From Proteocatella sp041738345 (GTDB taxonomy: Bacteria; Bacillota; Clostridia; Peptostreptococcales; Filifactoraceae), in NCBI GenBank assembly GCA_041738345.1, contig JBGSPX010000031.1, positions 1 to 64,000 on the forward strand: a stretch of 64,000 bases of DNA, in the 5' to 3' direction. This document shows, piece after piece, positions 1 through 7,537 of this stretch (positions are counted from its first letter, which is position 1; every line of letters begins with the position of its first letter). Made by a program: the position numbers and the translations under genes. The notes beneath the pieces were generated by a model. It was not told the origin of the DNA, did no database searches, and saw only the letters and a program-made list of their open reading frames with translations.

Positions 1-2
1 CT

Positions 3-683
3 AGATGTCATTTTGATGGAAAATATTGGTATCTTACATTTGGATTTGAACAAGGTGAAAACAAAACCGAACTAAATCAAAATCTTAGTATTGGAATCGA
101 CTTAGGAGTTAGCGATTTAGCTACAATAAGTTGTTTAGAAAATCCAATAAAAAACATTAATAAAACAAAAAAAGTTAGGAAGTTAAAGAAGCGACTGAAA
201 AGATTACAAAGACAGGTTTCAAGAAAATATGAAGCAAATAAAGACGGAAACAAATTTGTTAAAACTAAGAATATAATTAAATTAGAAAAACAAATTAAAC
301 TTCTTTACAGAAAATTATCAAATATAAGAGACAATCACATACATCAAACCACAGCAAGTGTAATTAAATTAAAACCATATAGAGTAGTTATGGAAGATTT
401 AAATGTAAGAGGAATGATGAAAAACAAACACTTATCTAAAGCGATACAAGAACAAAAATTCTATGAATTTATACGTCAGATGAAGTATAAATGCGAGTTT
501 AATGAAATTGAATTTGTTCAAGCAGATAGGTTTTATCCATCATCAAAAACTTGTAGCTGTTGTGGAAACATTAAGAAGAATTTAAAACTTAAAGACAGAG
601 TGTATAAATGTGAAAAATGTAATTTGATAATAGATAGAGATAAGAATGCTTCAATTAATCTTGGAAACTATAAAATAGTATAA
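3..683 (+). CDS. tnpB: TnpB (IS200/IS605-type RNA-guided nuclease), 5' end outside window
   Basis: The frame is open from base 3 to the TAA at 681-683, giving 226 residues that continue upstream of the window. The C-terminal half of TnpB is plain. RuvC-I is GIDLGV with its Asp codon at 99-101. A basic coiled region follows. RuvC-II is VVMEDLNVRGM with its Glu codon at 393-395. A four-Cys zinc ribbon (CSCC then CEKC, about 552-620) precedes RuvC-III, IIDRDKNASINL, with its Asp at 633-641. All three catalytic acids are therefore intact in the visible part. TnpB proteins are RNA-guided DNA nucleases of IS200/IS605/IS607 elements and act with an RNA made from the element's right end. Whether the N-terminus and a tnpA transposase are present cannot be seen. 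Confidence 0.93.
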   Translation, partial: RCHFDGKYWYLTFGFEQGENKTELNQNLSIGIDLGVSDLATISCLENPIKNINKTKKVRKLKKRLKRLQRQVSRKYEANKDGNKFVKTKNIIKLEKQIKLLYRKLSNIRDNHIHQTTASVIKLKPYRVVMEDLNVRGMMKNKHLSKAIQEQKFYEFIRQMKYKCEFNEIEFVQADRFYPSSKTCSCCGNIKKNLKLKDRVYKCEKCNLIIDRDKNASINLGNYKIV

Positions 684-790
684 CTTGGTAATGTAGAAAA
701 AGTATACTATGTGTATCCTGCGTTGTGGGAGAATTTAAGTCCTTGGAGAGTTACCAAGCTAAAGTAGAATAAGAAATTATTCCAAATAGA
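684..790 (+). ncRNA. Candidate omega/reRNA scaffold at the tnpB 3' end
   Basis: Directly after the tnpB stop a perfect 8-bp long-range stem (684-691 with 751-758) encloses about 60 bases. A 6-bp hairpin with a GAAA tetraloop (767-782) follows. In characterised TnpB systems the guide RNA scaffold overlaps the 3' end of tnpB and the right end, and the guide is the flanking DNA just beyond the element. The position and structure fit. The assignment is by analogy, and the 5' end of the RNA and the guide start are unknown. Confidence 0.4.
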
Positions 791-795
791 ACTCG

Positions 796-1845
796 ATGAA
801 TAGGAAATATTATTTAGTAATAAATAACAAAAGTAAAATTTATATGTTTATAACTTTTTATAAGTTTTATGCAACGGAACCTATAATAGATGCAGAAGCA
901 CATTTACCTAAAAATATATGCCCCTTGATTAAATCAAGCTATGGCTTTGCCATAACAGATACCTGTCCATATACTTATTTTTCAGACATTATAATCGGAG
1001 AAACGACATGTGATGCTAAAAAGAAGATGTTTGAGCTTCTTGGACAAACTAAAAATGTCCATGTTATGCAATTGCCACAATCCATAGATAGAGATTATTC
1101 TTGGGATATATGGGCAAAAGAGGTTCAACTGTTAAGAGAAAGATTAGAGAAAGAAACTGGAAAAATAATTACAGATGAAATGATAAGAGATAGTGTAAGA
1201 AAACGTAATGAATATAGAAAGCTTCATGTTGAATTTTTGGAACTTGGAAAATTAGTACCACCACCACTTACAGGATTTGAAATGGGTACTGTGATAGATG
1301 GGCTTAACTATGAGTTTGACCTTGATGGAAAATGTGAAAAAATGAGAAAACTTATAGATAAAACGCTGGATGAATATAATAATGGAGAAGAAAGGGTAAG
1401 TAAAGAGGCAAAAAGAATATTAATAACAGGATGTCCAATGGGTGGTGTGATTAATAAAACCATAAAGGTAATAGATCAAGAAGGTGGCGTAGTTGTCTGT
1501 TTTGAAAACTGCGGAGGTATAAAAAATGCAGGGAAGATGATAGATGAAAATGCAGAAGATATTATAAAAGCTATATCAGATAAATACCTGTCTATAGGTT
1601 GCTCTGTAATAAGTCCAAATGAAAATAGATTTGAGCATATAAAAGAATTACTTGAGGAATATAAAATAGATGGGGTTGTGGAAATAATACTTCAAGCATG
1701 TCATACTTATAATGTAGAATCTAAATTGATAAAAGATATTTCAAATGAAAACGGAATTCCTTATATTAGAATAGAGACTGATTACAGTACTTCTGATGAG
1801 GGGCAACTTAGAACTAGACTTGCAGCTTTTATAGAGATGCTTTAA
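796..1845 (+). pseudogene. YjiM-like 2-hydroxyacyl-CoA dehydratase family (double-cubane) protein, 5'-truncated
   Basis: From about residue 26 onward this reads as the YjiM/HgdB-like D-component family: LPKNICPLIKSSYGFA, CPYTYFSDIIIGETTCD, VHVMQLPQS, ILITGCPMGG, IILQACHTYNVES and the C-terminal IETDYSTSDEGQL are all present. Family members carry iron-sulfur clusters and work with an ATP-dependent activator (YjiL type); none is encoded next to it. Full-length relatives are about 380 residues and have an N-terminal segment of roughly 60 residues with a conserved Cys. Here that segment is replaced by unrelated residues encoded next to the TnpB element's right end. No convincing ribosome binding site precedes the ATG at 796. 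The element therefore appears to have removed the native 5' end, leaving a probable pseudogene. Expression from a later ATG (845) cannot be excluded. Confidence 0.7.
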
Positions 1846-1863
1846 AATTAAAAAACAAAATTG

Positions 1864-1911
1864 GCATTTGACAATAACGCCCAAGTGGTGTAATATATTA
1901 TTGTTAAATGC
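1864..1911 (+). promoter_or_regulatory. Sigma-A promoter embedded in a 14-bp inverted repeat
   Basis: TTGACA (1868-1873), a 17-bp spacer and TAATAT (1891-1896) make a good promoter for the small operon that follows. The promoter lies inside an inverted repeat: gcatttgacaataa (1864-1877) and ttattgttaaatgc (1898-1911) match as reverse complements at 13 of 14 positions. The left arm covers the -35 box and the right arm lies just after the -10, where transcription would start. This is the layout of a repressor operator. The regulator is unknown; the DUF134 protein encoded two genes downstream is one candidate. Confidence 0.6.
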
Positions 1912-1982
1912 TATTTTTATGAGCGAAATAAATGATATAAAGTGATATAATATAAAATAATATATAGTAAAAGAGGAGTTTT

Positions 1983-2357
1983 ATGGCAGACGTACTAAAG
2001 TTTTATAAAGAAGGATATAATTGTGCAGAATCATTGGTAAAAGCGTTTAATGAAGATAATAATTGTCAAATACCAATAGCGTTAGCAAGTCCATTTGGTT
2101 CAGGAATGGCATCAGGAGCAACTTGTGGTGCTATAACAGGTGCGATAATAGCACTTGGTGCAGCAAAAGGAAGAGAATGCGCTAGTGAAAAAAATGAATC
2201 TAGAAAATATGCAAAGCTTATGATGGGAAAATTAAAAGAAAAATATGGAACCTTTGAATGTATAGCGTTAAAATCAAATGGAGTAACTTGCAATGAAATA
2301 ATAGAATACACATATAGTATATTAAATGAATGTTTAGAAAATGAACAGTTAAAATAG
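1983..2357 (+). CDS. C_GCAxxG_C_C family small redox-type protein
   Basis: This 124-residue protein has the Cys pattern of the C_GCAxxG_C_C family (PF09719): YNCAES near residue 15, SGATCGAITG near residue 48, FECIALK and VTCNEII toward the C-terminus. Spaced cysteines in a small soluble helical protein suggest a metal- or redox-linked role; the biochemical function is not established. The ATG at 1983 is preceded by agaggag. It is the first gene after the inverted-repeat promoter at 1864-1911 and lies 10 bp before the DUF134 regulator gene, so the two probably share a transcript. No signal peptide or membrane segment is seen. Confidence 0.8.
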   Translation: MADVLKFYKEGYNCAESLVKAFNEDNNCQIPIALASPFGSGMASGATCGAITGAIIALGAAKGRECASEKNESRKYAKLMMGKLKEKYGTFECIALKSNGVTCNEIIEYTYSILNECLENEQLK

Positions 2358-2367
2358 GAGAATCGAT

Positions 2368-2805
2368 GTGCCAAGACCAACAAAATTTAGAAGAGTGGAT
2401 TTTTTTCCAGATGAAACCTACTTTGTCCCTCTAGGAAAACCTAAGTGTGATATTGAGGAAGTGAACTTAAAAGTAGAAGAGTTAGAAGCAATGAGATTGA
2501 AAGATATAGAAGGGTTAAATCAAGAAGAATGTGCAGAAAAGATGGAAATATCTAGGCAAACTTTTCAAAATATAATAGATAGTGCAAGGCAAAAAGTTGC
2601 AGAAGCACTTACACAGGGAAAAGCGATAAAAATTGGTGGAGGACATTATACATCTAAACACTGTAAACTTAAATGTATGGATTGTAACACTGTGTATGAA
2701 ATTAATTCTGAAGATGACCGAAATACATGTCCTTCATGTAATTCTAAAAATGTAGGTTGTATAAAACGCATGGAATCTTGTGAAAAATGGTGTAGAAAAA
2801 AATAA
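2368..2805 (+). CDS. DUF134 family HTH DNA-binding protein with C-terminal zinc ribbon
   Basis: The protein starts MPRPTKFRRVDFFP, characteristic of DUF134 (PF02001). A sigma-70 region-4-like helix-turn-helix (VEELEAMRLKDIEG to EKMEISRQTFQNII, about residues 36-72) follows. The C-terminal part is Cys-rich, with CMDC, CPSC and further Cys residues, consistent with a zinc or Fe-S binding ribbon. The start is GTG at 2368 behind a taggag ribosome binding site; an ATG three bases upstream is in another frame. Family members are predicted regulators, often beside small metal-cofactor-linked proteins. It follows the C_GCAxxG_C_C gene and ends just before a strong terminator, making a two-gene unit. 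Its targets are unknown. Confidence 0.85.
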   Translation: MPRPTKFRRVDFFPDETYFVPLGKPKCDIEEVNLKVEELEAMRLKDIEGLNQEECAEKMEISRQTFQNIIDSARQKVAEALTQGKAIKIGGGHYTSKHCKLKCMDCNTVYEINSEDDRNTCPSCNSKNVGCIKRMESCEKWCRKK

Positions 2806-2811
2806 TCAATC

Positions 2812-2850
2812 AAAATTCCCTTAATTATTTCTTGAGGGAATTTTTGTTTT
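2812..2850 (+). terminator. Rho-independent terminator after the DUF134 gene
   Basis: Aaaattccct (2812-2821) pairs perfectly with agggaatttt (2835-2844) around a 13-base loop and is followed by a T-rich tail. It closes the 1983-2805 operon. Confidence 0.85.
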
Positions 2851-2904
2851 TGAGGTATAATATAAATAGGATACAATTTATTAAACGATATAGAAAGTAG
2901 GAAA

Positions 2905-4182
2905 ATGGTGAATAGATACGATAACTGCAAAGCATATCATGGAAATATAATTTATAGTAAAAGTAAGGATGCGCTAATCTGTGAAGCCAATTCATATGTT
3001 TTAGTGGAAGGAAACAGAGTGAAAAAAGTAGTAAAAGACATTCCTGCTGAATTTCCAAAAAATAATATAATTGAATGGGGAAATTCTCTTATAATTCCAG
3101 GGTTTTGCGATATGCATGTTCATGCGCCGCAGTTCTTACAAAGAGGAATGGGGATGGACAAGGAACTGCTTGATTGGCTAAATACATACACTTTCCCAAA
3201 TGAAGCTTTGTTTCAAGATGAAAATCATGCAAAAAAAGTGTACTCTATGTTTGTAAAAGAACTTTTGAAGCAAGGAACGCTTCATGTAAACTGTTTTCCA
3301 TCTATTCATTACAAAGCTTCTCAAATTCTACTAGACATTTTAAAAGAAAACAAACTATTTGCATTTACAGGCAAATTAAATATGGACCAAAATAGTCCTG
3401 ATTATTACATCGAAAGTACTGAAAAATCATTAGAAGAGACTGAAAAATTTCTAATGTCAAATAATAAAGCTGAGAATGTAAGACCGTCAATAATACCGAG
3501 ATTTACTATAACTTGTAGTGAGAGTCTTTTGTCAGGACTTGGGAAATTATCTCAAAAATATGAAGCTCCAATTCATTCTCATATGTGCGAAGCTGTAAAT
3601 GAGATGAAAGTAGTAAGTGAACTTTTTCCAAATTATAAAAATGGAGCAGAAATTTTTTATAAGAACAATTTGTTAGGGCAAAGACCTACGATAATGGCAC
3701 ATTGTATTTTTATGGATGATGATGTTTTAGCACTTATGAAAAATGAAAACTGTATGGCAGTACATTGTCCCGATGCAACTGCAAATGTAAATTCTGGAGG
3801 AATAATGCCGGTTAAAAAGCTATTAGATATGGGTATTAATTTAGCGCTAGGAAGTGATATAGGAGCAGGGGTAAGTGCGGGGATATATAGGGCTATAGCG
3901 ACAACTATACAGCATTCTAAAATAAGAAATATGTATGATGATTCATGGGAAGCAGTAAAGCTATCAGAAGCTTTTTATATGGCTACAAAATCAGGTGGAA
4001 GATATTTTGACAAAGTAGGTTCATTTGAAGAAGGGTATTGTTTTAATGCGCTAGTTATAAATGATGATAATTTTGGAAATGAAAACTTGAGCCCAATCGA
4101 GAGATTAGAGCGTTTTTGCTATTTAGGCGATGATAGAAATATAGTAGCAAGATATATTTTAGCGGAAGAAATTAGCTTATAG
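2905..4182 (+). CDS. guaD: Guanine deaminase (amidohydrolase superfamily)
   Basis: This 425-residue protein converts guanine to xanthine and ammonia in purine salvage and catabolism. It shows the metal-dependent amidohydrolase signature in order: PGFCDMHVHAPQF with H71 and H73, HSHMCE with H224, H226 and E229, AHC with H266, and GSDIGAG with D318. The segment HAPQFLQRGMGMDKELLDWL is typical of guanine deaminases rather than of cytosine or chlorohydrolase relatives. Length is normal for the family and the protein is soluble. The ATG at 2905 follows gtagga; a GTG three bases on is an alternative start. A flavodoxin gene begins 18 bp after the stop, so the genes up to 6277 may be co-transcribed. 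Confidence 0.92.
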   Translation: MVNRYDNCKAYHGNIIYSKSKDALICEANSYVLVEGNRVKKVVKDIPAEFPKNNIIEWGNSLIIPGFCDMHVHAPQFLQRGMGMDKELLDWLNTYTFPNEALFQDENHAKKVYSMFVKELLKQGTLHVNCFPSIHYKASQILLDILKENKLFAFTGKLNMDQNSPDYYIESTEKSLEETEKFLMSNNKAENVRPSIIPRFTITCSESLLSGLGKLSQKYEAPIHSHMCEAVNEMKVVSELFPNYKNGAEIFYKNNLLGQRPTIMAHCIFMDDDVLALMKNENCMAVHCPDATANVNSGGIMPVKKLLDMGINLALGSDIGAGVSAGIYRAIATTIQHSKIRNMYDDSWEAVKLSEAFYMATKSGGRYFDKVGSFEEGYCFNALVINDDNFGNENLSPIERLERFCYLGDDRNIVARYILAEEISL

Positions 4183-4200
4183 TTTTGGGGAGGTGTTTTT

Positions 4201-4746
4201 TTGAAAACATTAGTATTATACAAATCCAAATATGGGGCAACAAAACAGTATGCACAATGGATAGCGGAAAGCTTAAATGCAGATATATTTGAAGTAGCAG
4301 AGCTTAAAAATATTGATTTTAGCATATATGATAAGCTTGTATACGGTGGAGGGCTGTATGCAGGAGGAATAAATGGAATTGATAGTATAGTGAAAAATTT
4401 TGACAAAATAAGAGATAAAAAAATCATTATTTTTACAGTAGGGCTTGCAGATACTAAAAATCAAGACAATATAAATAGTATAAAAAATAGTATAAATAAA
4501 ACCCTGCCCGCTGAACTTGTTGAAAAATCTCAAATTTTCCATCTTAGAGGAGCAATGGATTATAGTAAATTAGGAACTATCCATAAAGGGATGATGGCTA
4601 TGATGAAAAAGTCAGTAAGTAAAAAAGCACAAGACAAGCTTACGCAAGAAGATAGAGAAATGCTAGAAACTTATGGTAAACAAGTTAGCTTTGTATCACG
4701 TGAAAACATAGATGAAATAATAAATACACTAAAAGGAGATAAATAG
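4201..4746 (+). CDS. Flavodoxin-domain protein (Flavodoxin_5/HemG-like)
   Basis: A 181-residue FMN-binding fold protein. The N-terminal phosphate loop LYKSKYGATKQYAQWIA (residues 5-21) matches the flavodoxin T/S-x-x-G-x-T pattern, and VYGGGLYAGG near residue 50 is the second flavin-contact region. The C-terminal helical part (RGAMDYSKLG and MMAMMKKS) resembles the Flavodoxin_5 branch, which includes HemG-like proteins. The partner and substrate are unknown; electron transfer or quinone/porphyrinogen reduction are family possibilities. It starts at TTG (4201) behind a strong ggggaggtg, and the stop lies one base before the thiD start, so translation is likely coupled. Confidence 0.85.
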   Translation: MKTLVLYKSKYGATKQYAQWIAESLNADIFEVAELKNIDFSIYDKLVYGGGLYAGGINGIDSIVKNFDKIRDKKIIIFTVGLADTKNQDNINSIKNSINKTLPAELVEKSQIFHLRGAMDYSKLGTIHKGMMAMMKKSVSKKAQDKLTQEDREMLETYGKQVSFVSRENIDEIINTLKGDK

Positions 4747-4747
4747 C

Positions 4748-5533
4748 ATGAAAACAGTTCTTACAATAGCAGGCTCGGATTGTAGTGGAGGAGCAGGTAT
4801 TCAGGCTGATATAAAGACGATTACTGCACATAATGCATATGCTATGAGTGCAATAACTGCGCTTACGGCACAAAATACAATGGGAGTAACAGGCGTAAGT
4901 GATGTGTCACCAGAATTCTTAAAAATGCAATTAGATGCAATCTTTGAAGATATACATCCTGATGCAGTAAAAATAGGAATGGTTTCGAACATAGAGATAA
5001 TAGATATTATAGTAGAAAGATTAAAATATTACAAAGCCAAAAATATAGTAGTTGATCCAGTTATGGTAGCTACAAGTGGGAGTAAGTTACTTAAAGAAGA
5101 AGCCATAGAAGCAGTAAAAAAGAAACTTATACCTATTGCAGATATAATAACACCTAATATTTCAGAGGCAGAGGTACTTTCTGGAATAAAAATAGAAACT
5201 ATAGAAGATATGGAAAAAAGTGCAATAATTATATCAGAAATGCTTCAAGGTGCAGTTTTAGTAAAAGGTGGCCATATCGGTGAATCAGCTAATGATTTAA
5301 TTTTATATGAAAATAATTTTCATTGGATTGATGGAAAGCGAATAAAAACACAAAATACTCATGGAACAGGCTGTACGCTTTCTTCTGCAATAGCTTGTAA
5401 TTTAGCACAGGGATTTTCTATTAAGGAAAGTGTAATTAATGCTAAAAAATATATAACAGGAGCGTTAAACGCTGGTTTAGATTTAGGAAAGGGAAGTGGC
5501 CCGTTAAACCATATGTATAGTATAAATTTGTAA
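4748..5533 (+). CDS. thiD: Hydroxymethylpyrimidine/phosphomethylpyrimidine kinase ThiD
   Basis: This 261-residue ribokinase-fold enzyme phosphorylates hydroxymethylpyrimidine and its monophosphate for thiamine synthesis or salvage. The start TIAGSDCSGGAGIQADIKT is the ThiD substrate-binding region, DPVMVATSGSKLL lies at about residue 105, and the C-terminal anion hole and catalytic Asp region is NTHGTGCTLSSAIA near residue 207. The length is standard. It begins immediately after the flavodoxin gene. I found no TPP riboswitch upstream and no thiE or thiM beside it, so this looks like an isolated salvage gene. Small ThiD-like kinases can also act on pyridoxine, but the sequence reads as ThiD. 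Confidence 0.92.
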   Translation: MKTVLTIAGSDCSGGAGIQADIKTITAHNAYAMSAITALTAQNTMGVTGVSDVSPEFLKMQLDAIFEDIHPDAVKIGMVSNIEIIDIIVERLKYYKAKNIVVDPVMVATSGSKLLKEEAIEAVKKKLIPIADIITPNISEAEVLSGIKIETIEDMEKSAIIISEMLQGAVLVKGGHIGESANDLILYENNFHWIDGKRIKTQNTHGTGCTLSSAIACNLAQGFSIKESVINAKKYITGALNAGLDLGKGSGPLNHMYSINL

Positions 5534-5551
5534 AAGATAGGATGGCATTAT

Positions 5552-6277
5552 ATGAATGATATTCAAGCAATAGAAAATAGAGTATCTAGAAGACTTTATT
5601 TAGAAAAAGAAATAGATATTAAAAAAATGATAAAGCTAAAAAAGCTTATAAATCAAATTAATGAAGAACATAATTTAAGAATATCCCTTATAGACGATGC
5701 AAGAGAAGCTTTTTGGGGATTTAGAAAAAGCTATGGTTTTTTTAAAGGGGTACGAAGTGTGATTGCATTAAAGGGTTTACAAGGCGATTCAAATTTAAAG
5801 GAAAAGCTTGGATATTATGGAGAAAAAATTGTCTTAGAAGCTACTAAATTAGGGCTTGGAACCTGTTGGGTAGGCGGAACCTTTGATGCAGATGACCCCA
5901 GCTTTAACACTCAAGCAGAAGAGGAGTTAGTATGTGTGTTAACAATTGGATACTCTCAGTTAGATAAATCCTTGAGAGAAAAATTTATTCATTCATTTAC
6001 GCATAGAACAAGAAAGAGCTCAGATAAGTTTTATTCATCAGATAAGAATTCACTGCCAAAATGGTTTTTGTTTGGAATAGAGTTAGCAGCAAAAGCGCCT
6101 TCGGCAAAAAATAAACAACCTGTAAAGTTTGAATATAAAAATAATATAGTAAGAGCTTCTGTAGATGAAAAAGGAGAGTTTGATTTAGTTGATCTTGGAA
6201 TCGCAAAGCTTCATTTTGAAATAGGCTCAAAAGGGAAATTCGAATGGGGAAATGGAGCAGCCTTTATTCCAAAATAA
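5552..6277 (+). CDS. Nitroreductase-family protein (putative FMN oxidoreductase)
   Basis: A 241-residue protein of the nitroreductase superfamily, in the branch annotated as putative TM nitroreductase (PF14512). It has the N-terminal ENRVSRRLYL segment, GYYGEKIVLEATKLGLGTCWVGG in the middle and AAKAPSAKNKQPVKFEY near residue 178, where the FMN-binding Arg/Ser region normally lies. The natural substrate is unknown. It is the last gene of the 2905-6277 group and ends before a hairpin terminator. A second member of the family lies at 55760-56566, so the organism carries at least two such enzymes. Confidence 0.8.
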   Translation: MNDIQAIENRVSRRLYLEKEIDIKKMIKLKKLINQINEEHNLRISLIDDAREAFWGFRKSYGFFKGVRSVIALKGLQGDSNLKEKLGYYGEKIVLEATKLGLGTCWVGGTFDADDPSFNTQAEEELVCVLTIGYSQLDKSLREKFIHSFTHRTRKSSDKFYSSDKNSLPKWFLFGIELAAKAPSAKNKQPVKFEYKNNIVRASVDEKGEFDLVDLGIAKLHFEIGSKGKFEWGNGAAFIPK

Positions 6278-6316
6278 ATGATAGATAGTATGGCATAAAT
6301 CCATTTATATGTATAA

Positions 6317-6351
6317 AAACAGACCTCACAAATAATATTGAAGGTCTGTTT
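6317..6351. terminator. Bidirectional terminator between convergent genes
   Basis: Aaacagacct (6317-6326) pairs with aggtctgttt (6342-6351). On the minus strand the stem runs into TTTTT, so it is strongest for the 143-residue gene, and it also separates the + strand operon ending at 6277. Confidence 0.8.
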
Positions 6352-6371
6352 CTATAATATATTTTTGCAAT

Positions 6372-6803
6372 TTAGTTCTTATTATACTTATTACTTATAT
6401 TACAAATATGTTCATGTAAAATATTCATTTGAGAATGATTATTTTTATAAAAATTAGTAATATCATCAGAAGAAATATTATTTTTAGGATTTGATATTGG
6501 ATTTATCTTACCTAAAAAAGAATAAAATTCCTCCGAAATTTCAGGTAAGAAGCCTATTTCAACACATTTTTTTAAACTTACAGCATATAGACTTTCATTA
6601 AAAGGTTCGCATACCGTAGTTAGACATTTTCCCATATATCTTCCAAGTAATAATCTAAATTTCTCAAATTCAAGCTCAAATAGATTTTGAGAAGCGGTAC
6701 TTTTTTCATCATTATCTATTATGTTGTCAAGATTTTCAAAAACTCCATACATTTCACTTGTGATATTTAAAAGACTTTTTGAATCAAATTCAAATTTTTT
6801 CAT
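6372..6803 (-). CDS. Uncharacterised 143-residue protein under B12 riboswitch control
   Basis: I do not recognise this family. The protein is acidic, apparently helical and soluble, with no signal peptide or membrane segment. It begins MKKFEFDSKSLLNITSEMYG, has three cysteines (GKCLTTVCEPF and LKKCVE) in the middle, and a His/Asn-rich tail (NNHSQMNILHEHICN) that could bind metal. The ATG at 6803 has an AGGAG ribosome binding site 9 bases upstream. Its leader (6843-6972) is a clear cobalamin riboswitch behind a near-consensus promoter, so it is transcribed alone and should be repressed when adenosyl- or methylcobalamin is plentiful. That suggests a role in cobalamin supply, handling or replacement of a B12-dependent function. 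The role itself is not shown by the sequence. Confidence 0.75.
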   Translation of the reverse strand: MKKFEFDSKSLLNITSEMYGVFENLDNIIDNDEKSTASQNLFELEFEKFRLLLGRYMGKCLTTVCEPFNESLYAVSLKKCVEIGFLPEISEEFYSFLGKINPISNPKNNISSDDITNFYKNNHSQMNILHEHICNISNKYNKN

Positions 6804-6842
6804 AAAAACACACTCCTATCTCTCGTAGAATCATGATTAGAT

Positions 6843-6972
6843 AATTTAGGCAGTTCTTCTGGTTTAAGAATCAACATTTTTTTCAGCCTTCCCGTTTCCA
6901 GTGGCATAATTTGAAAAAAACTACTCTATTACAGCGGCGGGACCACGCAGGATTTTCACCTGACTTCTCTTT
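6843..6972 (-). promoter_or_regulatory. Cobalamin riboswitch
   Basis: Read on the minus strand the leader holds the conserved B12-box elements in order: caggtgaaaatcctgcg (about 6963-6947), gtcccgccgctgtaat, then gccactggaaacgggaaggc (6904-6885) and finally ccagaagaactgcc (6862-6849). These are the signature blocks of the cobalamin aptamer in correct order and spacing. The promoter is at 7010-7037 and the next gene is the 143-residue unknown at 6372-6803. The ribosome binding site lies about 35 bases after the aptamer in a segment able to form a small hairpin (tatct/agata), so translational control is likely; no intrinsic terminator is seen in the leader. Confidence 0.92.
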
Positions 6973-7009
6973 TAATTAAAAATAAACCTAAATAAATATT
7001 TATAAATAC

Positions 7010-7037
7010 ATTATATCATTATAAAATATTATGTCAA
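7010..7037 (-). promoter_or_regulatory. Near-consensus sigma-A promoter of the riboswitch leader
   Basis: On the minus strand TTGACA (7037-7032) and TATAAT (7015-7010) are both perfect hexamers with a 16-bp spacer. It begins within 15 bases of the stop of the upstream minus-strand gene and drives the cobalamin-riboswitch leader. Confidence 0.85.
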
Positions 7038-7051
7038 ATACAATACTTTGC

Positions 7052-7537
7052 TTATATTTGCTTTTTGAAATTCATGTACTTGTTTACTAAAGTAGCGACA
7101 GCAATACCTATAAAGGTTTCAACAACTCGGCTTATAGGGTATATGTCGTTGTCTCCATATATTCTATGAGTAGTTTGCATACTTATAAAAACCACGCAGC
7201 ATATAGATACAGATGAAGGAACTTTTAATAGTACACATAGTTTAATCAGAAATATTATTCCAAGCGGAACTAAAAATAAATAACTTTTAGGTCCAAGTAA
7301 ATTTTCTCCAATATAATATACAAAAAAACCTACTACACCAGCAATCGCAGTTCCAATTATACGATGTTTTCCTGATTTTATAGTGTCTTCAACAGTGGGC
7401 TGCATACATATAACTGAGGCAATGCATGCATAAAATGGATTTTCTAGCTTCAATAGTTCAAAAATTAGTAAATCTATAAATACAGCAGTGGCGGTTTTTA
7501 TATTTCTCATACCTATTTTTAATATTTTTTTTTGCAT
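7052..7537 (-). CDS. FUSC/aromatic-acid-exporter (ArAE_1) family membrane protein
   Basis: A 161-residue integral membrane protein with about six hydrophobic segments. It shows the family hallmarks KTATAVFIDLLIFELL, the NPFYACIASVICMQPTVEDT loop and IKSGKHRIIGTAIAGVVGFF. The C-terminal EPISR-type motif appears as YPISRVVETFIGIAVATLV. This is the length of the short N-terminal-domain-only YqjA/ArAE proteins, which lack the large cytoplasmic domain of AaeB-type exporters. The transported compound is unknown. The gene is divergent from the sigma-54 regulator gene at 7710, and its stop abuts the promoter of the riboswitch-controlled gene; no terminator is visible between them. Confidence 0.8.
   Translation of the reverse strand: MQKKILKIGMRNIKTATAVFIDLLIFELLKLENPFYACIASVICMQPTVEDTIKSGKHRIIGTAIAGVVGFFVYYIGENLLGPKSYLFLVPLGIIFLIKLCVLLKVPSSVSICCVVFISMQTTHRIYGDNDIYPISRVVETFIGIAVATLVNKYMNFKKQI

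Larger units (their letters stand above)
1..870 (+). mobile_element. Remnant/right part of an IS200/IS605-family element
   Basis: This covers the tnpB 3' part plus its non-coding right end. The right end holds CTTGGTAA at 684-691 paired with TTACCAAG at 751-758, and a small hairpin GAATAA-GAAA-TTATTC at 767-782. The boundary near 870 is inferred from the protein side: homology of the next reading frame to YjiM begins at about base 870. The left end lies outside the window. IS605-type ends carry imperfect hairpins rather than terminal inverted repeats, so the exact boundary cannot be fixed by eye. Confidence 0.6.

Noticed and set aside
2066..2383. Antisense open frame of 105 codons
   Set aside because: It lies wholly opposite well-supported genes, lacks a ribosome binding site and reads as mirrored codon use of the + strand genes.
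4600..4750. TPP riboswitch for thiD
   Set aside because: The region upstream is the end of the flavodoxin gene and has no ctgaga...acctga-type blocks.
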